A DNA stretch of 49,528 nt from a virus, in the IMG/VR virus record IMGVR_UViG_3300019458_000048, positions 1 to 49,528 of that record; one strand, 5' to 3'. Below, piece by piece: positions 38,781-47,816 of the stretch. Each line of letters begins with the position of its first letter. Position 1 is the stretch's first letter. The position numbers and the translations under genes are program-made. The notes under the pieces were generated by a model. The model did no database searches and had not been told where the DNA came from. It saw only the letters and a list, made by a program, of their open reading frames with translations.

Positions 38781-39245
38781 CTAGTCGTTCGCCAGGAACA
38801 GGTTGCGTTCAGCTTCGCGGCGGATCACCAGGCCCTTGAGCACCTTGCCGCCGGCTTTGGTCCACTTCCGAAATTCATTGGCTGCGCCGATGTAATCGCC
38901 GCCGTTTAAACGCTTCAACAGGGTCGAGTCGCCGAGCCCTTCGGGGATCGTGTCGGCATCCTCGTCGGAGCCAACGTTAAAGGCGAAGCTCACCAGCGCA
39001 GAGAATTGGTTGTCGGTGATCGGCACCTTCACCAGCCGGGTCACGGCGGCCTCGAACTCCGCGCAGTCATCGCGCAGGAACTTCTCGGCCTCGATCACGG
39101 TGCAAGTATCCCCCTGCCGGACGCCCTTCGTGTGACCCCATCCGATCGTCCAAACGCCGGCCGGGCAAAGGTAGGCTTTGAGCCGGAGGGACTCGGCATT
39201 CTTCAGGATCGTAAGGCCGCGAAAATTGATGCGGCGAGCGGTCAT
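38781..39245 (-). CDS. GH24-type endolysin (lysozyme)
   Basis: A protein of 154 aa from the ATG at 39245. AESLRLKAYLCPAGVWTIGWGHT has the exact E-8-(D/C)-5-T spacing, with Cys at the Asp position, a natural variant of the phage lysozyme family. The substrate is the MurNAc-GlcNAc bond of peptidoglycan. It has no cleavable signal and no clear SAR segment, so it depends on the holin. It contains GTTTAAAC copy 6. Confidence 0.9.
   Translation of the reverse strand: MTARRINFRGLTILKNAESLRLKAYLCPAGVWTIGWGHTKGVRQGDTCTVIEAEKFLRDDCAEFEAAVTRLVKVPITDNQFSALVSFAFNVGSDEDADTIPEGLGDSTLLKRLNGGDYIGAANEFRKWTKAGGKVLKGLVIRREAERNLFLAND
38904..38911. repeat. GTTTAAAC copy 6
   Basis: Extends to CGTTTAAACG (10 bp). 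In the lysozyme gene it reads CGT TTA AAC (Arg-Leu-Asn) on the minus strand. Confidence 0.9.
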
Positions 39246-39421
39246 TCGTCTTTCTCGCGATCCTGCTGCGCCGCCCATTCCTGCGGCGTCAACACGTCCT
39301 CACCCATCGCGATCGCCTCGCGGCGGTACGCGGCGTAGCCGGGATGCTTGAGCGTGACGACGCCCTCGGCGAGTTCATCGCCCAGGGCTTTGTCCTTCGG
39401 CTTTTTGGGCTTGTCGGACAT
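39242..39421 (-). CDS. Small basic protein between holin and lysozyme
   Basis: A protein of 59 aa, Lys-rich at the start (MSDKPKKPKDKALGDEL), then HPGYAAYRREAIAMGED and a polar acidic end. ATGA overlap with the lysozyme start. Possible holin partner; no family recognised. Confidence 0.6.
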   Translation of the reverse strand: MSDKPKKPKDKALGDELAEGVVTLKHPGYAAYRREAIAMGEDVLTPQEWAAQQDREKDE

Positions 39422-39422
39422 G

Positions 39423-39605
39423 TCACTTGTCCTTGCGGAACGCCTTGACGATGTAGTAGATCGCCGCCCCCAGGCCGCCGAGCGCGGAGCCGACGTAGGC
39501 GGCGATCTGCGCGATCGCCGTCACGTCCGCGACCGTGACGCCAGCCGCCAGTATAGGGGCTGCGATCGCAGCACCGATTGCAGTTTTTTCGGTGACTGGG
39601 GTCAT
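39423..39605 (-). CDS. Holin-like membrane protein
   Basis: A protein of 60 aa with two membrane segments (AIGAAIAAPILAAGVTVA and IAAYVGSALGGLGAAIYYI) and a short basic tail (KAFRKDK), the build of a class II holin. ATGA overlap with the gene before it. It should open the inner membrane at the set time of lysis. Confidence 0.6.
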   Translation of the reverse strand: MTPVTEKTAIGAAIAAPILAAGVTVADVTAIAQIAAYVGSALGGLGAAIYYIVKAFRKDK

Positions 39606-39850
39606 GTGGCTGACTTTTCCTGACCGCCATTCGCCTTTGCGGACTGCTTGGGCCTGGCGTCCTGTTTATCTTTCTCCTGCGCCGCCGCAAGACTTTGCGC
39701 CACGAACACCGAAAATCGCCGTTGAAGCGCCATCAGTTCGCGCGCGACTTTCAGGTTCTGCACCTGCTGGTTGTCGAGGATTTCCAGGATCACATCAGCG
39801 TCCCGTTTGGAAAACTTCTGAGTTTCGCCGGGGGCTAGGTCGGATAGCAT
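39602..39850 (-). CDS. Small protein of the lysis cassette
   Basis: A protein of 82 aa from the ATG at 39850, chosen because GGAGGAAG lies eight bases before it; an upstream ATG at 39865 would give 87 aa. A charged helix (DADVILEILDNQQVQNLKVARELM) is followed by a basic C-terminus. It could be a coiled-coil regulator. No family recognised. Confidence 0.6.
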   Translation of the reverse strand: MLSDLAPGETQKFSKRDADVILEILDNQQVQNLKVARELMALQRRFSVFVAQSLAAAQEKDKQDARPKQSAKANGGQEKSAT

Positions 39851-39864
39851 GACTTCTTCCTCCA

Positions 39865-40071
39865 TCAGACTTTGTTGCTGTTTATGAAGCCGCGCCAGAA
39901 GGTCAGGACCGCGATTCCGGCCATGTAGTACTTCAGGTGTGCTTCGGGGATGATGCCGGTGACACCAGCCACCGCCGAGATCGTGCCGGTCACGAAACCG
40001 ATCACCTTGGTCCCGTGGTCGTCGATGAATTTTTTGACGCGCGCAGCGCCGGCTTTGAGTTGAATCAACAT
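39865..40071 (-). CDS. Second holin-like membrane protein
   Basis: A protein of 68 aa from the ATG at 40071, which overlaps the lipoprotein stop (TAATG). Two membrane segments are seen (VIGFVTGTISAVAGVTGII and YYMAGIAVLTFWRGF) after a basic N-terminus. With the protein at 39423 it could form a holin/antiholin pair. Confidence 0.5.
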   Translation of the reverse strand: MLIQLKAGAARVKKFIDDHGTKVIGFVTGTISAVAGVTGIIPEAHLKYYMAGIAVLTFWRGFINSNKV

Positions 40072-40523
40072 TACGATGCCTGCACGTTGCCTGGCTCGCG
40101 TGGCGGCGACAACGGAACGCAATCACCGGCAGCGTTGACGCGCTGCGCCAGCGGGCATTTTTCGGTAAAGACGGTTGCCGAGTCCGGTGAGATCAGGCCG
40201 GTCGTGTCCACGGTGCGCAGCTTGTAGCATTGTCGGCCGTCGGGACGATTCGATCGCGTGAACGAGAGTGGCGACGGCCCCACGGTCTGAAGCAGCGTGA
40301 ACGTGCCCGTACACACCTTTGCCGTCAGCACCTGGTACTGAAGGATTTCATTGGGTGCGAGCGCGCTGCCATCGACACGCTGCGTCGGCGCAGTCCAGGT
40401 GAGATTGTCGTTCGTGACCTGTGCTTTAGCCGGATCGCAACTCGACATGAGTACCGATGCAGCGATAAGTCCCAGGATGAGCAAGGCAACGCGGAAGTTG
40501 GGTGACGTTCGGCTCATGGTCAT
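40071..40523 (-). CDS. Lipoprotein with fibronectin-like domain
   Basis: A protein of 150 aa. A lipoprotein signal ends LMSSC. The mature part has the strand pattern of a fibronectin III-like domain (LTWTAPTQRVDG, ILQYQVLTAKVCTGTF, CYKLRTVDTTG). Candidate promoter about 70-100 bases upstream. The role is unknown; early-lysis or exclusion lipoproteins occur in this position in other phages. Confidence 0.65.
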   Translation of the reverse strand: MTMSRTSPNFRVALLILGLIAASVLMSSCDPAKAQVTNDNLTWTAPTQRVDGSALAPNEILQYQVLTAKVCTGTFTLLQTVGPSPLSFTRSNRPDGRQCYKLRTVDTTGLISPDSATVFTEKCPLAQRVNAAGDCVPLSPPREPGNVQAS

Positions 40524-40594
40524 GTCCTCTGGCCCGCTCCTGAAAAATTAACAGTCGTGATTTTCATGTCGGGCGCACTTTGCTACGTGGGGCC

Positions 40595-40624
40595 ATCTTA
40601 GCACCAACTTTTAAGCCTGCACAA
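40595..40624 (-). promoter_or_regulatory. Candidate promoter of the lysis operon
   Basis: Minus-strand TTGTGC (40624-40619), 18-base spacer, TAAGAT (40600-40595), pointing at the lipoprotein gene. Both boxes are half matches. It stands in the 370-bp gap between fibre and lysis genes; the rest of that gap holds the fibre-tip remnant. Confidence 0.35.
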
Positions 40625-40670
40625 CCGCTATCCGTGAGCAGAGCTAAATGCCAAGATGCAGATGCGAGCC

Positions 40671-40847
40671 TCAGGCCGCAATCCAGTTAGTGCCGTTGAA
40701 AAACACCGAAATTGTCACTGCCCCGCCACCAACTACCGGCGCCCCGAAGGCGGGCGCAAGAGCGTCCGTCACGTACGCTTTTGCACCAACTGCACCAGCC
40801 GGTAGGGTTGCAACTGTAAAGCCCGCTAGCGCCGGTGCGTAGCGGAC
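40671..40847 (-). pseudogene. Remnant of a tail-fibre C-terminus
   Basis: 58 codons open from a stop at 40848-40850 to a TGA at 40671, with no start. They read ...APALAGFTVATLPAG, VGAKAYVTDALAP, FGAPVVGGGAVTISVFF and NGTNWIAA, which is the standard last 50 residues of many phage tail fibres. The gene for the present fibre stops 46 bp upstream, after a LamG domain. The remnant is thus the tip of a previous fibre, displaced when the LamG tip arrived. Confidence 0.7.
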
Positions 40848-40892
40848 TCAGCGATGGGTGAGTATCCGCGGCAGGTAAATACTACTTGACTT

Positions 40893-43739
40893 TTACGCAG
40901 TGGGCAAGAAGCCGGCCGCCCGCGCATGGGCTCGAATTCGAGCCTGGGATAGTGCCGAGTTGTACAGCGCGACGTGCGCCATGCCGACCGGGTTAGTCGT
41001 GCCTCCGACGACGTTTCCGTGCAAGTCAGTCGTAGCGCTCGTTCCCCCCGTCGGCTCGTTGCTGTAACTAATGATGTCCATGATCTGCCCGTCGCGGTAG
41101 ATCGTCACAGTATTGGCCGTTCCATTTTTTACGAGTGCCAAGTGCATCGGCATTCCGAGCGGCTGCGCCGTCCCAACAACCGAAACTTGCGATTCGTTGG
41201 TTCCTGCTCCAAATTCCCAAGTATTATTGATGAGCGCCCCAGTGTTGACCGCAGCAAGAATTTGGTAGTTAGCAGCTTCCGTCTCTCCGCTCGCGCCGAT
41301 GGCAAACAGTGTGCTCTCGTTCGTCGTGAAGCTGCGAAACACTGCAATGCACTCAAACGTCCAATCGGCACTGGCCGGGATGCTCAAGCCAGACTGGTCC
41401 GTGCGAGTCGCATGATCGCCGGAGGCATCAAAATACACGAACCGCGTCGTTTCCCGAGGCACCCACGCCCCGTACTGATAAGAGGGCGAGCCGACCGCCG
41501 TAAGAGTGCGACTGTTGCCAGACGAATCGGCAAAATTCCCGCTGGCTTCATCCAACTTCCAATATGCTACCGGATTATCTGCAAGAATTTCGCTCGCCAG
41601 CGTGGCCGTGTCGATGCTGACAATCGGGTTGGCCGGGTCCGAATCATCAACAGCAATCCCGTCTCCGGGGACAATTGTATCGACCGTGCCGCCACCGGCG
41701 CCCGGCAAGTTGTCCAGCAACACTTTCTTGAGTGTGGCGGCCGAGGCGTCATACGTCATGACGTAATCGGTGGAGCCCACCGGAGTAGCGTCGGCAGTCA
41801 GACCATTAATATCCACAGAGACGATTGGCTCTGTAGGATCAGTCGCATCCACCGCAATGCCCGTGCCGGCCACAATTGCGTTTACGCTGCCGCCACTGCT
41901 GCCCGCGTCCTTGAGTGTGCGCCACCGGGCAGATGTCGGATCATAGCGCAAGAATTGCGATTCCTCAGTGCCGAGGACAAGATCGGCCCCGTCATCAAAC
42001 AAGAAGCGATTGGCTGCACTTGACCCTGTATTTTCGTGTTGCAAGACAATCGGGAAGCTGCCGACATTCGTGATGATGAGCCAGCGGCCCTCCGCACCCG
42101 TTGCCAAACCCGTGACATTCCGCGAAGCGTCAGACGACACGCGCAGAAAGCCTGCTGTCGCAAGATCCGCCGGCGAGTAGTCATTCTGAGTCGCCGTAAT
42201 CTGCGCCGGGGTCAGAGTCGTGAAACCTTGTACCGGCTGCCAAGTCGGGGCTGCACTACTACCGCTCGACAAGAGGGCGTGACCGGCCGTGCCGTAATTA
42301 GCTCCTCCGAGGCCCCATGCGCCATTATCCTCAATGCGAAACCGTTCGGTGAGCGTCGTCGAGCCGGCAGGCGTCGTCTGCACAAGCATGCGCGTCGGCT
42401 GCGAGCTTACGGTCCAGCCGGCGACCGCCTGAAATGTCACCGCACCGCCGACCGCGAACGCCGTGCCGTTGTACCCGGCACCCTCTAGGCGCGCCAAATT
42501 ATCGGCACTCGACAGGGCTGCCGGTGCAGCTAGCGTGCCAGTCGAGCCGTAGGCTACGCCACGGATGTTTGGCGAATTGGTCCGAATAATCTTTAACGAC
42601 CGCTCGACGAGAACTTGTGGCGTGTCCGTAGACGGGCTCAGAAAAACTGAGTGGACAAAAGCCGTCTCGGTATCTGAAAGATATGCGCGACGTGCTCCGG
42701 CCGCCGTAAACCCGATTGTATTGGAGTTGTTCGCCGTCAGGAAAAGGCCAGTATTGGTGTCGCCACTAAAGCTGATCGACGGCCCCGCTGCGGACCCGTT
42801 CTCGGCATGAAGTGGGACGCGCAAATCGACAAGACTGGCGGTAATAATCATTCGCACGCCGCCACCCATCGCAAAGCCGATTTGGTCGTTTGCAGGGAAG
42901 TAGATGCCGCAATTATCGTCACCGATATGACTTAGGACCGGCTCTAGAGCTGATCCGCTTGCATAAAGAAACTGGCTCGCGGCACGGGCAATCTTCATCA
43001 TCAAAACGCCCGGCACGCTGCCATGATGTCGGTAGAAGTTCAAGTCACCAGTGCCAACAACCGTCCCGTCATGATGGAAGCGGAAGCCGACAGAAAACGG
43101 AGTGGGCGGATCGCCGCCAGTGCCCGTCTCCCAAAACGCGAGGGTGTTGCCCACGCCGTCAGCGAGTGGATTGGGCCCGGATTCCGTCGTCAATTGAATG
43201 CCGGCGTCGGATGGAAAGTCAGGGTTCGAGACCCAAATTCCGGCATACGAGCGCACAATCAACGGAATGTTTTGCTGCACGCGCGCCGTGTTGATGTCCC
43301 ATCGTGCCGCGCCGGCCGTTGCAAATCCAAAGTTGTCTATGCCGAGTCGATAGATGCCGGTATTCGGATCGGCGATGAACGTGAGCGAGGGAGTTGCCGC
43401 CGAGCCATCGGCGAAACGTGTGATATTTTGGAAGTCCCACTGCCCGGTAATGTCCTCATCCTGCACCCACTGCGTGTACTGTGGGTGATCGTCACCGAGC
43501 TTCAGGCCCTGAAGCAATCGATGGTGCTGCGTGCCGCCGGCAGTGTCCTCCTCGACACCTGGCGGCGACAGCAAGGTGAGCCCGAGCCACTCACGCACCG
43601 TGTTTGGCGTGCCGACCCTCCCATCGGGTGTAAAGACATCCATCCCGAGCGTCGCGCCGCGCGTCGCCGTCGGATCGATGAACACGGTCTTGCCGACCGT
43701 GCCAATCACCGGAATTTTTACTTTGCGGCCTATCGCCAC
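40893..43739 (-). CDS. Tail fibre with C-terminal LamG domain
   Basis: A protein of 948 aa. The N-terminus (GRKVKIPVIGTVGKTVFID) is a virion-attachment type domain. The shaft has repeats of the TPSLTFIADPNTGIYRLG / GPSISFSGDTNTGLFLT form, plus the segment KLGDDHPQYTQ. Residues about 700-948 make a LamG-like fold (VAYWKLDEASGNFADSSG, WTFECIAVFRS, VTIYRDGQI), a sugar- or glycan-binding tip. Gene position after the ejection proteins is that of T7 gp17. A remnant of another fibre end lies just downstream. Confidence 0.8.
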   Translation of the reverse strand: MAIGRKVKIPVIGTVGKTVFIDPTATRGATLGMDVFTPDGRVGTPNTVREWLGLTLLSPPGVEEDTAGGTQHHRLLQGLKLGDDHPQYTQWVQDEDITGQWDFQNITRFADGSAATPSLTFIADPNTGIYRLGIDNFGFATAGAARWDINTARVQQNIPLIVRSYAGIWVSNPDFPSDAGIQLTTESGPNPLADGVGNTLAFWETGTGGDPPTPFSVGFRFHHDGTVVGTGDLNFYRHHGSVPGVLMMKIARAASQFLYASGSALEPVLSHIGDDNCGIYFPANDQIGFAMGGGVRMIITASLVDLRVPLHAENGSAAGPSISFSGDTNTGLFLTANNSNTIGFTAAGARRAYLSDTETAFVHSVFLSPSTDTPQVLVERSLKIIRTNSPNIRGVAYGSTGTLAAPAALSSADNLARLEGAGYNGTAFAVGGAVTFQAVAGWTVSSQPTRMLVQTTPAGSTTLTERFRIEDNGAWGLGGANYGTAGHALLSSGSSAAPTWQPVQGFTTLTPAQITATQNDYSPADLATAGFLRVSSDASRNVTGLATGAEGRWLIITNVGSFPIVLQHENTGSSAANRFLFDDGADLVLGTEESQFLRYDPTSARWRTLKDAGSSGGSVNAIVAGTGIAVDATDPTEPIVSVDINGLTADATPVGSTDYVMTYDASAATLKKVLLDNLPGAGGGTVDTIVPGDGIAVDDSDPANPIVSIDTATLASEILADNPVAYWKLDEASGNFADSSGNSRTLTAVGSPSYQYGAWVPRETTRFVYFDASGDHATRTDQSGLSIPASADWTFECIAVFRSFTTNESTLFAIGASGETEAANYQILAAVNTGALINNTWEFGAGTNESQVSVVGTAQPLGMPMHLALVKNGTANTVTIYRDGQIMDIISYSNEPTGGTSATTDLHGNVVGGTTNPVGMAHVALYNSALSQARIRAHARAAGFLPTA

Positions 43740-43742
43740 GGC

Positions 43743-46292
43743 TTACTCCCGGCCGCGCGAAAGGATGATTTGAATTTCCTGCGGCGTAAAGCCAAGCTCT
43801 GTGAGCATGTCGATCGTGGCCTGAATGGACGCATCGCGCACCTGCGGCGTCTCGAACATGCCCTCCGGCTCAATCAAGTCGCCCACTTCATCGACCTGCG
43901 CCGCTTCACGTCGCGCGCGAGCGTCGGACAGTCGCACGACCTTCCCTTGCGGCGTCACGGGTGTCGCGAACTCTGCCGGCGCTACTTCCAGCGCGAGCAG
44001 ATCTTCGTCCGTCAGGTTGCGCACCGGGGACTGTTCAAAGTCCACCATGTCGCTCGCCAACGGGCCTCGCGTTGCGCCTGCTGCAATACCGCCCTGCGGC
44101 AAGTCATCACCCGGATTCAGTCGGCTGCGATTCGCCGCGCTATCCGCCTCCACGGCCGCACGCATGCGCGGGTCGGCAAGCAGGTCATCGGCCAGCGTGA
44201 AGTCACGCTGCCGCCCGCGCAGAATGTCGGCGCGTCGCTCGCCTTCACCGATGTCGCGACCCACACTGCGCCGGCGCTCGATAGGTTGATCGGTGACAAA
44301 CTCCGTCAGTGCAGCTTCCTCCGGCACTCGCGCACCGGGGAAACTGCCGACATCTTCGGCGAGCGTGAGCAGACCTTCCGGCACCAGATCCGTGCCCTCG
44401 AACGGGATGCCTTCGAGCGGCGGCACTTCGCTGGCCGTCAGGTCACCTATGCGGCTCTCGGCAGCCGGGATCGCTGCATCGCCAGCCTCATCGCGCGCGA
44501 ATTCGATCCGCTGACCGGGACGCAGCGCCGCAGCCGGCGGCACGTTCGGGCTGCCAGAGAAATCGACGCTGCCACTGCCCTCTGGACCTGCACGGCGCGG
44601 CACGGGCGCCACCGGAGCGGGCGAGTCGAAGTACGCACCGAGCGGCGAGCCGGGGCCCGGACTTGGGTCCACGTCGCCGAATTGACGCTGGTAGCGTTCG
44701 CTGAAAAGAAGCTCATCGACCGGCCGCCTGCCGATGACCTGGACCGCACGGCCGAGCGCCGTGCGCCACCAGGGCGGCATACGCTCGGACGGAATGCGCA
44801 CCATCGAGCCCTGCTGAGTCTCGGGGCCAAACCACCGGCCGATGTCCGCGAGCATGGCTGCGCGACCACTCAGTGGCGCGCCGGCTTCCTTCATCTTGGT
44901 GAGCACGCTGATGTCGATGTTGCCGTCCACCATCGCGGATTCGTAGTCATGGATCTTCGCGAGCGACTTGCGCGCGTCGCGAAATCGCTGCCCGAGATCG
45001 CCCTTGCCTCCCGCCGCAGCCTGCCGCTCGATCGCATTTTCGAACGAATCTGCCGCCGACTGGAAAGCGGCCGCCTGTTCATGCTTGGCCGGGTCGTCGA
45101 TAGACTGGTAGAGCTTGCGTGCTTTGAAGCGCCAGTCGCGAACCGCAGCCATGACATCGGCAGTTTTCAGAGTGCCGGCCTGCTCGGCGAGCCTCTCTTG
45201 CAACTTCGTGACGGCCGGGCCCACTTCGAGCAGCGGATTGTCGCGTTGTGCCTTGCCGATACCGTCGATTGCAGCCGCCAGTTGTTCGTCGATGACGAGC
45301 GCCGGTACGGAATTCCGAACTTCGTCGTACACCGCGTGCTGCGGCTTTTCCAGATTGCGGAACGTCTGCTCGGAAAACTTCTGCTCGCCCTTCAAGCCGA
45401 GTTCGGCTGCTGCGTGTCGGTTGATCGTGGGCTGGTTACGCAGTGACGCCTTCGCCTGTGCTTGGGTCGAGCCGACGGTCGATTCAAGCGCAGTGCCTTT
45501 TGCGCCCGGCTTCGCACTCGGCGGAATTTTGATGTCGGCCGCGCGGGCCACTTCAGAGGGCTCCGTGGCCGCGCGCGGCAGCTTCGGACCCGGAAGCTCA
45601 GGCACTTCCTGCGCAAGCAACTCGGCAGTTTTCGGAGCGACACGACGCCCCACAGCCGCAGCGGCTCGCGCCGCCTGCGGAGCCGCCGCACCGACCGGGA
45701 TCGTGCCGAGCAGCGGGCCCAACTTATCGCCCAACTGCTGCGCCGTCTCAGGATCTGCGCCGTAATCCGCCGCCGCAGAGCCCACGACATCAGGCGAGAG
45801 CAAGTCGCCGAGCGGTTTAAACACCGCGCCGAGGGCCTCATTGAAATCCTGTCCCGTCTCCGTGCGCGGTGAGTAGGTGTACTTCTCCATTGCCGTGAGC
45901 AGCGACTGCTCGGGATTGCGCGGATCAGGGAACAGATTGGTAGCGGCAAGATCCACTGCACCAGGAACGATCGACGCTGCGCCCGTCAACGCAGAAGTCA
46001 AACCTTCCAGAGTGCCTACCGCACGCTCAGGGATGCGACTCGGATCAAGCGGCCGGTCGTAAAGATTACGAAAGGCGCTTGCGATGCCGCCACCGACCTC
46101 GCCCAGGTACTGCCGCACGGGATGCTGCGCAGCGCGCTCACGCGCGGCGACGGACTCCGGTGAGTTGCGCGAGCGTTCAAACGCCTCACGCGCCTTCGCG
46201 GGCGCGGCCTCACGCCGCGCAGCATTTTCCGATGCCCGGACCCACGGTGCTGACTGCCCTCCCTGCGCTGCAACTTCCCACGGCTTCGCCAT
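43743..46292 (-). CDS. Large internal virion (ejection) protein
   Basis: A protein of 849 aa in the place of T7 gp16. The N-terminal region carries an amphipathic hydrophobic stretch (GTLEGLTSALTGAASIVPGAV, about 100-125) that could enter a membrane. A helical middle (VRDWRFKARKLYQSIDDPAKHEQAAAF in pieces) and a Pro-rich, acidic C-terminus follow. No transglycosylase motif is visible, unlike T7 gp16. It contains GTTTAAAC copy 7. Probably ejected with DNA into the host envelope; the call rests on position and size. Confidence 0.6.
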   Translation of the reverse strand: MAKPWEVAAQGGQSAPWVRASENAARREAAPAKAREAFERSRNSPESVAARERAAQHPVRQYLGEVGGGIASAFRNLYDRPLDPSRIPERAVGTLEGLTSALTGAASIVPGAVDLAATNLFPDPRNPEQSLLTAMEKYTYSPRTETGQDFNEALGAVFKPLGDLLSPDVVGSAAADYGADPETAQQLGDKLGPLLGTIPVGAAAPQAARAAAAVGRRVAPKTAELLAQEVPELPGPKLPRAATEPSEVARAADIKIPPSAKPGAKGTALESTVGSTQAQAKASLRNQPTINRHAAAELGLKGEQKFSEQTFRNLEKPQHAVYDEVRNSVPALVIDEQLAAAIDGIGKAQRDNPLLEVGPAVTKLQERLAEQAGTLKTADVMAAVRDWRFKARKLYQSIDDPAKHEQAAAFQSAADSFENAIERQAAAGGKGDLGQRFRDARKSLAKIHDYESAMVDGNIDISVLTKMKEAGAPLSGRAAMLADIGRWFGPETQQGSMVRIPSERMPPWWRTALGRAVQVIGRRPVDELLFSERYQRQFGDVDPSPGPGSPLGAYFDSPAPVAPVPRRAGPEGSGSVDFSGSPNVPPAAALRPGQRIEFARDEAGDAAIPAAESRIGDLTASEVPPLEGIPFEGTDLVPEGLLTLAEDVGSFPGARVPEEAALTEFVTDQPIERRRSVGRDIGEGERRADILRGRQRDFTLADDLLADPRMRAAVEADSAANRSRLNPGDDLPQGGIAAGATRGPLASDMVDFEQSPVRNLTDEDLLALEVAPAEFATPVTPQGKVVRLSDARARREAAQVDEVGDLIEPEGMFETPQVRDASIQATIDMLTELGFTPQEIQIILSRGRE
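45815..45822. repeat. GTTTAAAC copy 7
   Basis: In the large ejection protein gene, read as TTT AAA (Phe-Lys) on the minus strand. Confidence 0.9.
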
Positions 46293-46295
46293 GCG

Positions 46296-47807
46296 TTACT
46301 CCATCACCACCGGGAACCAGTCGTCGGGATTTGTCCCGTCGCCGCCCTCGGGGCCGCCGTACTCGTAAATCTGCCCGTCTTCAGGGTCAGTGTACCGATA
46401 GCCCTGCGGAATCCGCGCCGGAATTTTCGACACGCCGCCACCGATGTCGGCGTTCTGTCCGGTCGTGCGCTTGCCGGGCGCGGCGACGGCCACTTCAACC
46501 GGCAACCCATCCGGGCCGATAGGCACATTTGCGCCGGCTTCGTTCACGATGTCGGCGATCGTGAGCCGACTGCCGTCGGGCTCAACAGAGAGCAGTGCCA
46601 CGTCACGCGGACTGAAGGGCACCGCTTGCTTGACCGCAGCGATCAGGTTGCCGACGTAGGCTTCTAACTCGGGGGGCAACACGTTCGAGTACAGGTGCGG
46701 CTCAAGGCCGTTTTCCACAGCCTGTCGTACCAGCGCCAATTTGCGCATCTTCGTTTGCACAGTGTCCTCGGGGCGCAAAATCAGCGTCTCGTATTGCGCA
46801 GACAACGTATCAGAGCCAGGCAAGCCCTGCCGCTCTATTGTGCCAAGCGCTGTCGTAAAGCCACCGAGCATGGCGTTGTAGTCGCGCGTTTCTTCGTCGG
46901 CGATACGATTTTTCAGTGAGTCCACAGTGGCGTCCAGGATTGACGCACCGGGCGAGCCGCCGATGCCGGTACCGAGCACACCGCGCGACGCGCCGGAAGG
47001 CAGCGACATGATGTTCTGCAAGTCCGACACGGTGTTCCGCGCCGCACCGATCACCCGCAGGATTACCTGGCGCTCGCGCGAGCCGAGTTTGCCCGGAGTG
47101 TTAGGGTCGGCCGGGCCGCCCGAAATTGGAATCAGCCGCGTATTGGTAGCGGACTGCGGCTGTGTGTCGTCGAATTCAGGATTGAGCATGTAGCCGGTGG
47201 GGGCTTTTATGCCGCCCGCGCCGGTCATGTACCGCTGCGGATTCAGCCGTTCATCCTTGCGGCGCAATGCAAGCTCCGTGCTTGCCTCGGCGGAGGCCAG
47301 ATTTTCATCAGCCATCGTCTCGCCGAGTGGCGTCGTCATGAGCGACGGGACATCACCTTCCTGACGAATGTCCAGGAAGTCACCCGCACCCATCATGTCG
47401 TAGGGGTTGAGCGCCTTGCCCTGCACGCCTTGGCCGGCGGCGAACTGCGCCTCCCGAGAGGATGCTGGATCGCCCAAGATGGCGCGAAAATCCATTTCCT
47501 GCCGTCCTGCCAGGCCTTCGACTCCGGACCTGAAATCACTGCCGCCTTCACCGACCACCAAGTTGCCGAGCAGTCGCGCGTCCGCTGCCTCGAATCCTGA
47601 GTCGATAGCAAGCTGCTCGGTTTGCTCCCGCGCCTTCAACTTGCGCAGCGAACTCTCAGCGTCAAGCTGCTTCTCGCGTGCAGATGCAAGCGCGCTTTCG
47701 GTCTGTGCCGTGCGGTAACGGCCTTCCTGGTAGGCTTGCTCCCGCACGCCTCCGGCACCGCCGCCGAGCACGAATCCGAGCTTTTGCCAGCCAGTGTTTT
47801 CAGCCAT
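46296..47807 (-). CDS. Internal virion protein
   Basis: A protein of 503 aa in the place of T7 gp15. It opens with a Gly-rich hydrophobic stretch (LGFVLGGGAGGVREQAY) and a long charged helix (SAREKQLDAESSLRKLK). A mid-section has two Asn/Asp-rich turns, and there is a C-terminal helix (PPELEAYVGNLIAAVKQA). It ends in a Gly/Pro/Asp tail. Four bases separate it from the next gene. Likely part of the inner core that is injected; family not recognised. Confidence 0.6.
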   Translation of the reverse strand: MAENTGWQKLGFVLGGGAGGVREQAYQEGRYRTAQTESALASAREKQLDAESSLRKLKAREQTEQLAIDSGFEAADARLLGNLVVGEGGSDFRSGVEGLAGRQEMDFRAILGDPASSREAQFAAGQGVQGKALNPYDMMGAGDFLDIRQEGDVPSLMTTPLGETMADENLASAEASTELALRRKDERLNPQRYMTGAGGIKAPTGYMLNPEFDDTQPQSATNTRLIPISGGPADPNTPGKLGSRERQVILRVIGAARNTVSDLQNIMSLPSGASRGVLGTGIGGSPGASILDATVDSLKNRIADEETRDYNAMLGGFTTALGTIERQGLPGSDTLSAQYETLILRPEDTVQTKMRKLALVRQAVENGLEPHLYSNVLPPELEAYVGNLIAAVKQAVPFSPRDVALLSVEPDGSRLTIADIVNEAGANVPIGPDGLPVEVAVAAPGKRTTGQNADIGGGVSKIPARIPQGYRYTDPEDGQIYEYGGPEGGDGTNPDDWFPVVME

Positions 47808-47816
47808 TACCAGTCC

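Noticed and set aside
38781-39245. Lysozyme seems to have lost its catalytic Asp (Cys instead)
   Set aside because: The E-8-(D/C)-5-T motif of phage lysozymes accepts Cys at that place, so this is not a defect.
39602-40126. 174-codon frame starting in the lipoprotein gene
   Set aside because: Only the part from 39850 has a ribosome-binding site and protein-like composition; the upstream part is Arg/His-rich shadow.
43023-45446. 807-codon plus-strand open frame
   Set aside because: Antisense to the fibre and ejection protein genes. It lacks a recognisable protein pattern and arises from G+C codon bias.
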